Source: Glandiceps talaboti (taxonomy: Eukaryota > Hemichordata > Enteropneusta > Spengelidae). From it: 64,000 nucleotides of DNA. Position 1 is the stretch's first letter. Each line of letters starts with the position of its first letter. The translations under genes were made by a program, and so were the position numbers. Below, piece after piece: positions 1 through 34,879 of this stretch. The notes under the pieces are model-generated. The model had not been told where the DNA came from and ran no database searches. It saw only the letters and a list, made by a program, of their open reading frames with translations. Location: the NCBI RefSeq assembly GCF_964340395.1, contig NC_135562.1, positions 859,501 through 923,500 on the forward strand, given 5' to 3'.

Positions 1-164
1 TCATATACCATATCTGTTCCGGTACTTGTCTAGGAATTTGATTGGTTCTAACTGGATGATCATATGGCTGTCAATATTATACAAAGACAAAAATTTACAC
101 TTCTACATTATGGAAAAATAAACAAAGACATCATGCAAATTACCAAACCCCAACAACTAGAAAT

Positions 165-530
165 TTAACCAATACCCACAACATCACATGATAAGCTAGC
201 TTTCAACTGTAAACTGTCAGTCTTGTTCACTCTATGATAGATGGTGCTGTTTACTATCAACTGTAAACTGTCAGTCTTGTTCACTCTATGATAGATGGCC
301 CTGTTTATTATGGAGAACACTCCCATAGATCTTAGGGAGAAAATATCATCCTTCATCTCTATTCAAGTTATTGGGGTAGTTCTTGATGTAAATATCCACC
401 TTGATGCTGTGCCGAAGCCAGTTAGTCTCTCAAAAATGCAATGATAGGTTGCGCTGTTCATTATGAGAACACTCCCATAGATCTCAGGGAGAAAATATCA
501 TATTTCATCTCTGTTCAAGTTATTGGGGCA
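165..530. repeat. Short direct repeats in the TM9SF4-like intron at the left edge
   Basis: A block containing AACTGTAAACTGTCAGTC and TCTATGATAGATGG occurs twice (about 205-255 and 258-300). A segment with GAACACTCCCATAGATCT and GAGAAAATATCAT occurs at about 314-350 and 468-500. Nothing coding was seen in 1-719, so the next exon lies further left. Confidence 0.6.
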
Positions 531-719
531 ACATTTGATGTTAATAGCATCGAGTCCCCAATTCCATGTTTATGTCATAATTGGTGATGTTGATGTTATC
601 TCAACAGATTTGATGTTTTTGTTCATTGATATGAGGGCTGTCTAACTCTACCTTGTTTATCCAGTGACGTGTGAACCCCTGCATTAAATAAGTAGCAGCA
701 GCACTATCATTGCACTCAC

Positions 720-19908
<19,189 letters not shown>

Positions 19909-20177
19909 CTTGGAATCCAACGTGGAAGTGTAAATCCAACACTGAGTAAAGTCTCGAAAGTGTAGAACACACTTTCGAATATATCTATCGTTTGGATTTT
20001 CTGATAACACTTTAAACAATTTAAATTATGTCATTACCTGTACATAATTTATATTTGAAAAATACGATGAGTTCCAATAAGTTAAGACCCAAATTCTTTA
20101 TTAAATTACTGAAAATACAACCTAAAAACGTTAAACTACTTTTATACCGTAATGCATGATGGGAAAGCATGTGTCGT
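19909..20177. promoter_or_regulatory. Divergent promoter between the TM9SF4-like gene and RPS20
   Basis: Only about 270 bp separate the minus-strand TM9SF4-like start codon (19908) from the inferred plus-strand RPS20 transcription start (about 20178). The position between two housekeeping genes transcribed apart makes a shared promoter likely. No TATA box is obvious for RPS20; GCATGATGGGAAAGC lies just upstream of its pyrimidine-rich start. The 5' UTR of the TM9SF4-like gene must lie in this stretch. Confidence 0.65.
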
Positions 20178-20190
20178 CCTTTTTCTGCAG
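20178..20190 (+). promoter_or_regulatory. RPS20: 5' TOP / TCT initiator of RPS20
   Basis: The sequence CCTTTTTCTGCAG begins about 110 nt upstream of the RPS20 ATG. It matches the polypyrimidine TCT initiator (YC+1TTTYY) of animal ribosomal protein genes; the resulting 5' terminal oligopyrimidine tract allows growth-dependent control of translation. The start is inferred from the motif alone. Confidence 0.65.
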
Positions 20191-20288
20191 CGTGATTTTC
20201 AACGTAGCTGATCGTAACTCTAAGCTCCTGGCTCACCGCTGTTCATTGCCAATTTTGCAATCGAATACGTCGGCCAGATCAAAAGAAC

Positions 20289-23395
<3,107 letters not shown>

Positions 23396-23432
23396 CTGCT
23401 GTGAGACATTGATCAAAGGGAGATGATACCAT

Positions 23433-23438
23433 AATAAA
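23433..23438 (+). terminator. RPS20: RPS20 polyadenylation signal AATAAA
   Basis: AATAAA 87 nt after the stop codon, followed by A-rich sequence and then TTGGTGTTGTTGTC, a possible GU-rich downstream element. Confidence 0.65.
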
Positions 23439-24319
23439 AATATATAAAAAGTTATTGATTTGGTGTTGTTGTCATTTATTTCTTGGAAAGTGTAAATGAA
23501 GGAAGGACGAGTGTAGCCTTGTTGATTTTTGTGTCGCCAATCAGATAGACCAAGCTTAGTTAATACTGTTTCCTCAAGAAAATACTTGTAGAAAACCTGG
23601 ACTAAACTGTGCTAGTATTACTGGGGGTATGTTTTTGTTGATGTACATGCATTTGATGGTTTTACGAATCACCGTTGATGGCATAATACAAACTTCCTTG
23701 AAATCTTGTATATGTATACTCAATTAGGGCGGCCCTTTTTATTTTTCTGTTTCTCATCTCCCGACCGACCCTAATTTGCAGCTCCGACATCAGAAAAAAA
23801 AAAGTGTTTTTATTTCCGACCGACCCCTGAGCACAGCAAAATAGTAAGGTTCCCCATGGCGTCTTAGGCCAGTTCTGCCGAGGCCACGACCTTGCGACAT
23901 TGGCCCCCTAAAATTACAAATGAAGCAATAATTTTCCCACCTTTCATCGCTTTGGCGCATTCATTTTACGGCAGACATCAAAATTATCTAAGTCCACGGC
24001 CGGACCAGGCCAGGCGCTGACTCGACGTGAATCCCACAAGAAGTATACTGACTGCGTAAGGGAAAGTTTTGTTGACATCATATAAGATACAGTGACAACG
24101 CGCAGTTCTATTGTTATCATAAAAAATGCCACAAAAAGATCAACTTTGATAAACTTAATCTACAAATTAAAACATTAGACTTAGAGGGATTAGATGAGAC
24201 GTCGAAATGGACGTCTCTCGTCACATGTTTTGATTTTGTCTACTGTCACTGTCGTGACCTCTGACCTAATCACTGACGTGAGCGAAACACTGAACTTGCT
24301 ACCGGAACATCTATCTGCC

Positions 24320-24363
24320 ATGCCACAGCTCAGAAGCCTTCGTGAACCAAATTTATGGGACAG
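24320..24363 (+). other. Possible first coding exon inside the inverted repeat
   Basis: ATGCCACAGCTCAGAAGCCT opens a 15-codon frame (MPQLRSLREPNLWDR) ending at a weak GTTGTG donor. The same frame is kept in the right copy, starting at 63752 on the minus strand. No downstream exon was recognised, so it may be chance or the duplicated 5' end of an unknown gene. Confidence 0.2.
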
Positions 24364-25128
24364 GTTGTGATTTTCATTTGTTGATGGGTTAAATTAAATG
24401 AGTACATGTGTATTTTGATTCCGAAAAAGCTGTGTTAGGGGATCGTGTTGCATGATGTTGACAGTGCTAGTGACACATGTGAATGTTGGGCACTGAATCA
24501 ATGCGTAATCACTGGCATGGCCACTATAGACGGCCGATGCATGTGCGCCCGGTCAGACATGAAGAACGAACTTGTTGTGCAAATCAGAAAAACATTAATG
24601 TAATATTTACAGAGCATCCCAACTTTGACTTTGTTGATAGTTTTAGTTAAAGATTCAAGTTCTGAGTTTCAAGGACACCTAATGTCAGCTTTCCGTATCA
24701 TTGCAAGTTTACGGTACGTAACTATGCTGTCATTTGATATAGCAGGACCAAATCATGATACACAGCCAGTAAGGGTTAATTAATAAAAAATAAATTATTT
24801 TAAAGTTTGTTTGACTATTATTTGTAAGTTTTTCGTTCACATTTGGTACTTTTTAAAGTCAGGGATTTTTTTTTCTTCAGGAATGTCATGAATTTGAAGA
24901 GGGAATGATAAACACAGCAGTGTACTAACAATTTTAAAAATGAAACAAGTGGTTACAAGTTTAGGATTTCTCAAAGTTTTTATTCAATCATATGTTCACT
25001 GTGACTTATTTTGAAATTGTTCATTGTCCTTGTCTGAAAAAATTATAAATTTTAGCACTGCTATTCATTGATATTCAGATTAAAAATTGTGACTACCTGG
25101 CTGTCCAATCTTTCTAAACAATATATCA

Positions 25129-25250
<122 letters not shown>

Positions 25251-27299
25251 AATCTTAATTGCCTTCTTTTTCTAAGGAGTAATGTGTAGTACACAATTTT
25301 CAAAAAATGGGAACTGTTATTATGAATGGAATTTTTTTATGTAGTTAGGTAATGGTCTATACGTAATGGAATATCTCAGACCACAGTATCTCTATAGTGG
25401 TCTGAGATAATTTATATGAATATTTCATAGACAATAATAATTGACCCTACTCCCTGTCAAATGACACCACTTTTTGGAACCAAGGGGCCTGTGTCCCAAC
25501 TTGTTGGAAACCTTGGCAGAACACTGCCGTCTAACCCCCCCCCCCCTCTCACACACCCACCCACCCAACCCCTTTGTTACGTCAGAGCAGCATGTCAGAG
25601 CATCATGGCTGAAGCCGTTGAGGTTTGATGAGGGACAGGGCTCAAAATTAATACTGTCACGCGGTACATTTTGCTGCAATGTAATAATAGCTCAGAATAT
25701 TTCCATCATTTTCAAAATTATGCTTAAAATTGGTAAAAGTCATACTGCATTCCTAATTTCTTGACCAGTTTTTAGCTTTAAATTAGTTGTATTATCAGGG
25801 AAATGACCGACTCCATAGCGTTTCATGACCCGATTCCGGTGTTTACATTATTACTTTTAATTACTTTTAAACAGTAAATCCCAAAGGGGTTCTGAGTTCT
25901 AGAAATGTTTGACATGTTATCTGGTGGATTATTTTGACAAGTTCACACTGAAGAAAAATGTTTCATAGAAGTAATGGTTCATATAAATGAAAATTCATCT
26001 AGCACACTGATGACAATCACGTAAGTGTTTCAAAAAGTTACATACTAAAGTTCAAATTGGATAACTTGAAAATATTGTTAGCGATGGCAATGCCACTTTG
26101 ATTAATAGGACGAATGTATTAGTACTCCTGATAAAATCACACAATAGTTCATGGCTACATATATACACCCATCAGGATGATAAGTATTTAATCATCTTCT
26201 TACAAAGTTGTTCTACAGACTTGTCAACCTTGCTAAAATGAAGGAAAGAGACTTGTAACAAGGAATTCAATAAATAGAAGAGAAATGAAGTTGTATAGAG
26301 ACTAACAGGACAGAAAGGACAGAGAATAGAACTGAAAAAATACATTTTTTTTTCTTGCCCCCCCCTTTTTTTTTTATTTCGCCCGCCCGACCCGCCTGAC
26401 TATTCCATTGGAGATGAGAAACAAAAAAAAAAAAAACCTCACCCTTATGGGATGGTTTAAGTATGATTCTGAGAGTATAGAGTACTTCTGGTACCATTGA
26501 TAATGCAACAAGAATTGAAACCCCCGCCCCCAAAAAGAGAACGATCCCCACATTTCCTTTTCATCATGTATTTATAATCATGTGTATTTGTATGAAGAAA
26601 TCGCAAGCTTTACTGGTGCAGTAATTTTCTGTATCACATCCCAGCATGCTTTGGTCAAATAGGTCAGGAAATTGACCTAACTTGAAAGGTCCAGTTGTTG
26701 GGCTCAGACCACTCCGAAAATTCTGTAACCACATGCTACCCAGAGAGAGCAAGCAAGGACAGTATCTTTCATATGTTGAGATGTGATACAGAAAATTTGT
26801 TGATCGTTGGACTATCTTTTCTTGCATTTATAGGTATGTTCATCGTGAAAGCACCATGATCCATACATGTTATCTACTTTCACATTTGATTGAGAAACAG
26901 ACATGTTTTGAACAAATCACTTGTCCTTCACATCAGTGGCCACACATAGACCTTTTTGTGTATGGTCTATGAGCTTAGATAATGACCCAAATCTCAGACC
27001 ACTATATGTAGCTGTGTTGAAAAAAATGGAGGTGTGAAACGGTTAGCTTTAATACATGTGAGAATTCTTTTCAGTGTATACATCTAACTAATATGTCAAG
27101 TTGTTGATGTGAGTGTCTTCTAATATTCTTTTATCCGTGTTTTCTTCTCTGTCGATGATCTTGAAGTTAGTTCAACAGATTGGTGGCCACTTTCAGTTTC
27201 AGATTGTTTCTCCATGTTCATCCATAGACTGGTTCATCAAGGTGTTCTTGTGGGGGAGGGGTCTGCTGGTTTTCCCCTATATGTAGGAGGCATGCACTT

Positions 27300-27770
27300 T
27301 GTGTGTACCATAGACCCTACACGAAGAGTGTGCCGTATAGACCCTACACGAAGGGTGTACCATAGACCATACACTTTGGATTTACCACAGACCCTACACT
27401 CTGGGTGTGCCATAGACCCTACACGAAGAGTGTGCCACAGACCCTACACTTTGGGTGTGTCGCAGACCCTACACTTTGGGTGTACCATAGACCCTACACT
27501 TTGGATTTACCATAGACCCTACACTTTGGATGTACCATAGACCCTACACTTTGGGTTTACCATATACCCCACACTTTGGGTTTACCATAAACCCTACACT
27601 TTGGGTGTGCCATAGACCCTACACTTTGGGTGTACCATAGACCCTACACTTTGGGTGTACCATAGACCCTACACTTTGGGTGTGCCATAGACCCTACACT
27701 GTGGGTGTACCATAGACCCAACACTTTGGGTGTGCCATAGACCATACACGAATTAGGGTGTACCATAGAC
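27300..27770. repeat. About 24-bp minisatellite, about 19 units
   Basis: Units of the form CCATAGACCCTACACTTTGG plus GTGTA, with variants in which CACTTTGG becomes CACGAAG. The open frame through it reads as a degenerate repeat and is not a gene. Confidence 0.9.
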
Positions 27771-28478
27771 GAAGGGTGTATGGGAGTATGTATGTCAAGT
27801 CTACATGTGCAACATCACTGTTATCATCAGTCAGTGACAGTACTGCTAAATTCGACAATTCTTTTGTTTCTGTCACGACCTATAAAGACTGCTTGTATCC
27901 CGAGTATCCTATTTCATTCAAAGTTTTAAATAATAGATTACCATAGTAACGCATAGTATGGCTGAATGTGGTATAACTTGCACCACAAGGTCATTTGGGT
28001 GTAATCATATGATCTAATCAAGGTCCGAAGTAAGTGTACCAAAAGATTGCATTCGCTTCTACCTTTTCAAAGTATCTATACATGAACTATGTATTTCCAC
28101 GTATAAATGTTACCCCTTTTCGTTTCATCAACCAATCTATTTCTTCGTATTCTTATGATTCCAATACTTATTTTCAAAACAGCAATACAGACATTGTTGA
28201 TGATAACAATATGTTAATCGTCACCCCATTACCAATGGACAGACTAAAGGAGTGGCTAGCAAAGTATGTTAATTATACAAACTGAATATTTATTGTACAC
28301 AGTCATATAATGTTTTGGCGCTCGATTTAATTCACCTAAATTCGCGAAAAACAATTTCCGCGGAAAGAAGTCCCGTTAACATACTTTGCGAGTTGTCATA
28401 TTTATATTCAGCTGTTGTGATAGATATCAATACAACAATTTCAGTAAATATGGCGGGCCAACCGGATAACTTACTCAC

Positions 28479-28532
28479 ATGCAGTGTGTCCTTTCCTCTG
28501 GCACTTTTTACAATTTCTGCCAATGTTTTCAT
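28479..28532 (-). CDS. Candidate first coding exon of an unrecognised minus-strand gene
   Basis: ATG at 28532, 18 codons in phase 0 (MKTLAEIVKSARGKDTLH), then a strong GTGAGTAAG donor. The frame is also open upstream. AAATATGGCGGGCC, a YY1-like motif on the plus strand, lies just inside the putative intron, as near other first exons in this window. The pattern S-x-R-G-K-D-x-L faintly recalls the N-terminus of PEX11-gamma, but I found no continuing exon between 23.5 and 28.4 kb, so neither gene nor identity is established. Confidence 0.25.
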
Positions 28533-29047
28533 CCGCCGACTACAGTATCCAAGAGTAACTATCTCACAAGCACGCTCACAACACACACTTGACCTGTAGC
28601 AACACGTACGTTAGTAATCAACCACGTGACACAACCTTTATCTTCATACTATTCCAGTTTAATCAAAACTATTAAATCACTGAAAATACAAATGCTAATT
28701 GTAGAAATTTGAAACTAGCTTTAAAGATCTACTTGAATGTTGTACTTCTGTCATGTTACATGTAATATTCTATAATCAATTATGAGTAGCTATTAGTCGA
28801 AGAAGAAAAGTGCATTTTTCAACAATCACAATTTGCTTGTCTCAAAATGTAATGGCCGCTATGTTAATGTTGATAGTGTCTCTTCCATTGAGCTGCTGAT
28901 ACAATCAGTCTTCGTAATTTCAATGATCACCTAAAATACAAGGAAACATGATCACGTGTGGTTAATTTTTTGATAAATACGATATGTCTTGTTTTATCTT
29001 AAATGTTGTTTATAACTTATTCATTCACATAATGTTGGGCTTGTATC

Positions 29048-29050
<3 letters not shown>

Positions 29051-29133
<83 letters not shown>
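29051..29133. repeat. (TA)n microsatellite
   Basis: About 80 bp of TA, followed by GTCTAACATTGC. Confidence 0.95.
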
Positions 29134-29136
<3 letters not shown>

Positions 29137-29803
29137 TAACATTGCATGGAGCATGATACTTGCATTGAGCGTTCTTTGTGCTGTCTGACTACTCTGTGAA
29201 CACTGTGACTAGGAGGAACGCTGGGGGGGGGGGGTACTCCTAAAATTTTCAGACGGTGTGTGCTCAATTTCAAAAACAGACATACTGTTAGGGAAAATCT
29301 ACCGGGTCAATTAACTTTGTTCTGATGTTTTCAAGGTATTTTTAATTCATGAATATTCAAAACGTTTCCCATCTTATCGACCCTAGGATTTGGGAATTTT
29401 CTCATATAAAGTTGACCCATGTTTAGGGTTATTTCGTGAAAAACTGCCCCATTATGGACGTGTTTTGAATGCGATGAAATTATCACCAATAGTTCTTGCT
29501 AAATAAGTGGATCTCATATTGACTTGGGCAATTGTAAATTGCCACCCTCCTAATGTAAGTGGCACAGTGTGGTCTTTATTACAGATCGTAGGTTTACAGG
29601 TAAGATTCACTTAACTGTTGGAGGTAATTTATAATTCAAAGCACATGAATGTGCTAAACTGTATCTGCCTTGGCTTGACTTCTTAAGATATAGCCAAGCG
29701 ACTTGTCTTGATGTTTCTATCTCAATAAGGTCTAGATCTCCACACCAAACTTTGCTTAGCTTATTGAGATAGTAACACCAAGGCAAGTTTTTGAGCTACT
29801 TAC

Positions 29804-29809
29804 TTTATT
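29804..29809 (-). terminator. Polyadenylation signal overlapping the galectin stop codon
   Basis: On the minus strand the gene ends GATTAATAAAG: AATAAA overlaps the TAA stop. If used it would give a 3' UTR of about 20 nt. A second AATAAA at about 29580-29575 would give one of about 230 nt. Which is used cannot be told from sequence. Confidence 0.4.
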
Positions 29810-31824
29810 AATCTTCATCGGATGAGGATGATGATGAAGTATCTTCTTCGCTTGGTGAAACTACACTGATTGATTTGATCTTAACATTGCCGTGTATCTC
29901 AAAGAACTTCACAGCTCGTGCTGGACAACGGAGCTCGTAGTCAAGCAAATGGTTTTCCCCTACGGATATGATGTACTTTCCATGGTTATATTCGAGCCGC
30001 AGTTCAAATTCGACACCGAGTTCGAAAGGAAACAGTTCGGCGTTGTTCTCCTCATCGCCCCACTCATCATCGTCTAAAATGCTATTACAGCCAATACCAC
30101 TAGACTCAAAATCGCAACTCAATCGGAAGTTGATACGACCACGTTTTGTCTTTAAGTTTAGAGCGAATCTAAGAGAGAGATAGAGATAGATAGAGAGAGA
30201 GAGATAAAATCAGTGAGGTAGTCGAACAAACTAGAACAAGCCTTCAATCGAAGACATAGTTCCCAATTGTGTATTTTGTCGTTTTATCAGCGGTGTACAA
30301 TGAAAACTGTCTTTGAGGGTGCCGAAAAAGTCTACTTCTTATCACTACCAAACTGACAAACACGTTCTTATCACAGGCGTTTCTATATAACTCCTGCAAT
30401 GGTAGTATATGTACAAATATTGCTTTCTAATACAGAGTCAAAATCATTTAATTTGTATGTATACATATAATAGGAATATTAATTAACGTTCAGAATATGC
30501 AAATGTCATGGGGAGGGTCATGTTTTAAAAAATGGGACAAAGGGGAGGGTCACTTTTTACGAATGGAGAATGGGGGAAGGGTCATGTTTTTCTTAACAGA
30601 CCATGTGTGATTTCCTCCGGCCCTCCCCCTTGTAAATACTGAAGGCTCCCTAACAAACAAGGGAAGACCATCTGCATGTCATTGAAGCAATTGAATACGT
30701 ACTGTTTGTTTGTTGTTGTTTTTTTGTTTATTAATTAATCAATTAATTAATTAATTAAATAAATTATTTATTTATTCATTTATTTCCAAGCAGGCAAATT
30801 CATGTGTGACCATGCACGTGCAATACCAATAGGCATTGGATACTGGACTCCACTAGATAGTCTATGATGTCATTGCGCTGATGACGTCAGAGTGATTGGA
30901 CGAAAGCTAGATTCCAATAAGGTAACTATATCTCACTTAGCAAGTTTGATTTATTCAATTTACCTGCTTGCACCCTTTTTAACAATACCGGTGATTCTAA
31001 TAGCCTTTCCATGGCGAACGAAGCCTCCTGGAATACGCCAAGCAATAATGGGAAGTTTTTCCTGTTTGAAAGAAAACAATTATATTATACAGACTGAAAA
31101 AACACCAGGAAATGTCGCTTGTACACAATTTTATTTTATATGTTTGACATTGTCGTAAGTTTTGATGCATTTATTTATCTATTCTTTTAGTTGTATGGTT
31201 AAGTGATCATCAAAAGACAACCCCAACCCATTATAAGCTGATCCGAACGGCCCCGCCCTAAGGATCGGCCCTCTAAGATGCTTAGATATAATCATATTGG
31301 ACATAATGAAACGGTAAAGATTAGATTCTCTCCAAATCTACACCCATCTTTTGTTATTTGCAAAACGACATACATATTGTATATTAATGATGAAAATAAC
31401 AAAACGTTAATTTTACGAGTGAAATAGAATGGAATTCAGATGATAAAATTGCCGCAGAAAATAATTAACTAGAGAGACACTTTAGTAAATGGATATATAA
31501 AAAATACGATAACTTGAGAAGTTAAACTGATTGGAATGTTTACACTGAAATGTAATACCTACACAAATATGGCAATAAAAACAGTGAAGGACAAAATAAT
31601 GAAAACTTGTACAAGATGCCTGGACTATGAGACGAAAACGTATTAACTGAATATCTCGATTATGAATAGGATGACTGATTGATATGATTGCCAAGTGATG
31701 ATTAAATATCAACTCAATACACGTCATGGGAAGACAAACACTTCAAATATTAGTATCTCCCTGGTTACCAAGATACTGTCGAGATTTCATCTTTTAATTT
31801 AATACAAAAAACACTCACCGCCAT
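29808..31824 (-). CDS. Galectin, single carbohydrate-recognition domain, non-canonical sugar site
   Basis: Three coding exons: 31819-31824 (ATG GCG, donor GTGAGT), 30964-31061 and 29808-30168. Phases match and give 154 residues. The fold signature is clear: a first strand with WRIPGGFVRHGKAIRITG, then SRFALNLKTKRGRINFRL, CNSILDDDEWGDEE, FPFELGVEFELRLEYNHGKY, ISVGENHLLDYELRCP, and a last strand FFEIHGNVKIKSISVV. The acidic serine-rich C-terminus (SEEDTSSSSSSDED) could be a CK2 target. There is no signal peptide, as usual for galectins. The HxNPR block of typical galectins is replaced (FRLSCDF), and the arginine after WGxEE is Asn; Asn, Trp and Glu of the site remain. Lactose binding is therefore doubtful and the ligand may differ. 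Confidence 0.9.
30480..30660 (+). repeat. Dispersed repeat shared with 61319-61420
   Basis: In intron 2 of the galectin. CATGGGGAGGGTCATGTTT, AAATGGGACAAAG and ACCATGTGTGATTTCCTCCG followed by TTGTAAATA and GAAGGCTCCCT recur in reverse orientation at 61319-61420, next to the right inverted-repeat copy. Confidence 0.75.
30715..30785. repeat. AT-rich tetranucleotide tract (TTAA/TTTA)
   Basis: Imperfect ATTA and ATTT repeats in the galectin intron. No coding content. Confidence 0.8.
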
Positions 31825-33089
31825 GTTTGTTGTCGAGTCTCAAATATGTGCTTGGGAACCAAAGAAGACCTTTAAAGTTCAACTGTAACGCAATAAATAA
31901 TTGTCTTCAGAAAAAGGGTGTGTGAATTGTGTATTTACATACTTGGACAATGGGAAAGTCTAAGCAATACAAATGACGGCATGTGTGTGTTATAACTGTT
32001 ACCTATTTAAGACCCCGGTCTTAGCCCGGCCACACCTTCTGTACTGATTAGGTTTGGCCTGAGATTGTATCTTGCATTCCACCTTCAAAGGTTCGACAAA
32101 CATAGCATAAAAACGTTTTCAATTGCCCGACTTTGTACATCCAAGTATTAAATAGTTTTGAAATAAACTAGAAAGAAAGAAATATACAGTGTTAACTACA
32201 GGGGAAATGAAGATACCTCGGTGTTTCATTCATGAAACACAGTGTATTTTACACACACATACTCGGACAACTTCAAATGCAAAAGCAACTTCATTTCTCC
32301 TGTAACTATCTCATCTCAGCCAATGCATATCCGTTGTAGATTTACCTTGTACATTTGTAATTGAAACATAGCATCACCTACATATGTATTTTTTAATGGT
32401 CTACACCAACCCACTGGAGTCATCACAATATATTTCTCATTTCATGCAACGTAAGAAGTTACATTTACACACTGTGTGCTCAGGTAGATAGCCAACACTA
32501 TACAACAGATATGTTAAACATGAGTGAGTCGTCAAGTTTTCGTTAGGTCAATGAATTTGACAGTTAAATACCACGATATATTTTCGGCATGAGATTTATA
32601 AGTCGTTGTAAATGCTATTACAAAGTTAAATTGCTCTTTCAACTTACAAGTTGTGAATCTACATGACTTAATAACGGTGAAAATAACCAACATAACTGCT
32701 TCAATGAACAAGATTCAACGTGTCTGATACTTACCTCTTTGCCGCTGTGTTCGTATTGAAGCTTAACGCCCAATGCAATGGCAAATTAAAGTAACCGTGT
32801 AGTACTTATATAATAAGTTACGTAACTATTTTGATATGTTAATTTACCACACACAAATGCATGTAAAGTTGTCATCAGTATTTAGATACCTGTTGGTGCG
32901 TGGGTGATCGAGTTGGAGATCAACACTTGTTCGTATCTGTTTATCCGTTTAAATAGTCGTAGTATGGATGTTATATAACGGGAACTTTGCAAACGTGCAA
33001 TGCATATGTATTCCCCTGATTATAGTCTAAGCATTCGTATATCCATGAGTATAATGCTGTTCGTATATTCTAGAAAACATACCTTTATT

Positions 33090-33170
33090 AGGGGCCCAAG
33101 CCTATGGCTGTGGGCCCCAAGCCTATGGCTGTGGGCCCCAAGCCTATGGCTGTGGGCCTCTATTGGTATT
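33090..33170 (+). repeat. 27-bp self-complementary repeat, 3 units, heading a dispersed repeat
   Basis: Three units of GGGCCCCAAGCCTATGGCTGT. Within each, GGGGCCCA pairs with TGGGCCCC and AGCC with GGCT. It is followed by TTGTTAGGGTTTTCTTCTTT and a pyrimidine-rich stretch. I recall such hairpin-headed repeats in other marine invertebrate genomes but cannot name a family. Confidence 0.5.
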
Positions 33171-34020
33171 GTTAGGGTTTTCTTCTTTCTTCTTCTTCTG
33201 CCGTTTTTTGTCGAGCTAGAACTAGAAAACGGTTGCCCGTAAACCTTTCAAACTTGGTAGGCTTATAAAGTTATAGGGGGCCATGCATGAGCACCTGACC
33301 CAGGAATTCGGGCTGGTCACGTGAACTGGCCATTATATTGGATTTCGTGAAAATATTAAAACGATTTCTTCTCAAAACCTTGGGGTCCAGTTGGCTCGAA
33401 ATTTGGTACGTAGTATGCGTGTCCCATGCCCTTTTAATTTTGTCAATAAAATCGCGTGTGTTCACTTGACCTTTGGATTTTCCTTTTAAAATCTTCTTCT
33501 CCAGAACGAGCAGTCCACTTGGTGTGATCTTTTGTGTATAGCATCATCTAAATAATGTCGTTCAAGTTTGCGAAAAGTGTTGCAATCGGTTGACCTCTAT
33601 AGTGGCCATATTTGATTTTACGAAAATGTAAAAATAACAACTTCTCCAAAAGCACAGCACTGATTGACTTGCATTTTGGCATATCAACTACTTGACTACT
33701 TTAAAACTTGTAAACGAGAAAAAATTTCAATGCATAGTTTTATGGCAATCATTGATTTAATAAATCCAGTGGTGACCATAATTTGATTTTCCTCCAAATC
33801 ATTTTAAAAATGTTCTTCTCTGAAACCAGTGTATATATAACCTTACAATTTGGCGTGTAGAAGGAAGACTACTCCAATCTCCATGCTGCACATCATTACC
33901 TGCTGGACACACCGCTTGGGCCCTGCAAACACTGCTTGCATCTTTAATTTTATTTGCTACTCGTTTCTAGTGATTATCTGTACATTGATCACCCCATAAA
34001 AAGTACACTTATGAATAAAC

Positions 34021-34410
34021 CGCCTGTGTGACCACAGGGCACTCAGGCATAGTTAGTTATGTTTACGAAAACCAACAAACAAACAAACAAACAAACAAAC
34101 AAACAAACAAACAAACAAACAGTACTGACAAGCATCAACAAGAGAGTAATTACAAATCATTATCAACTACAAGAATTACTATACTATATGCGAAATGGTC
34201 ACAATTGTGACCATTTCGCATATAGGAAAACATATAGTAATTTTGATAATGATTTTTATTACTCTCTTGTTGATATGCTTGTCAGTATTTATTTATTTTT
34301 TGTTTGTTTGTTTGTTTGTTTGTTTGGTTGTTTGTTTGTTGGTTTTGTTGTTGTTGTTTTCGTAAACTTTACTAACTAAACATGAGTGCCCAGTGGTGTG
34401 ACTCAACATA
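34021..34410. repeat. Long foldback, arms about 180 bp, centre near 34205
   Basis: The left arm (GACCACAGGGCACTCA, TAGTTAGTTATGTTTACG, (AAAC)n, AAGCATCAACAAGAGAGTAA, CTATATGCGAAATGGTCAC) is mirrored on the right (GTGACCATTTCGCATATAG to TGAGTGCCCAGTGGTGTG). The centre is CACAATTGTG. The outer ends suggest a non-autonomous transposon with long terminal inverted repeats. Confidence 0.8.
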
Positions 34411-34464
34411 TTCCTGGATATGGCATGCTTCGTGGCTTGTCAGTGAGAAGATAGACATACCGGC

Positions 34465-34560
34465 AGGTCGATGATCCATGATATTTCGAAAAATACCGTT
34501 GCCGGTTATTGCTCCGATATATATTGCTCCGAGAAATAACCAGCAACGGTATTTTTTGAA
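34465..34560. repeat. Palindrome, arms about 38 bp
   Basis: GATATTTCGAAAAATACCGT, TGCCGGTTATT and GCTCC are mirrored around ATATAT by GAGAAATAACCAGCAACGG and TATTTTTTGAAATATC. Confidence 0.75.
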
Positions 34561-34879
34561 ATATCATTCATTGTTTTCTGTTATGTAATATCATACTTCA
34601 TGTGAGTAGCGAGTGGTTACATATGAGGACCAACTATTGGATTTTTCAGACTATGACAAGAGTTAGAAGGTACGCTTATCGACTTAGGGATTTATAGCAT
34701 CTTGTAAACAAATGAAGGTCTACTGTTATTCAGAGTTTTAACTTTAGAAAGCAACAACAAAACAAACAAACAAACAAACAAACAAACACACAAACACATG
34801 GCCAATATCGTCCTAGCCTAGATATCCGTAGCTCTTAATCAAACAGATCTTCAGATTTTAAGCCATAGTCTTTAGACTA

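Noticed and set aside
28034-28285. Plus-strand open frame of 83 codons
   Set aside because: No family resemblance, no splice context and no conserved blocks; probably chance in AT-rich sequence.
30867-30905. Another hammerhead: CTGATGA followed by GAAAG
   Set aside because: The sequence between gives only a poor stem II and there is no stem III with a cleavage triplet.
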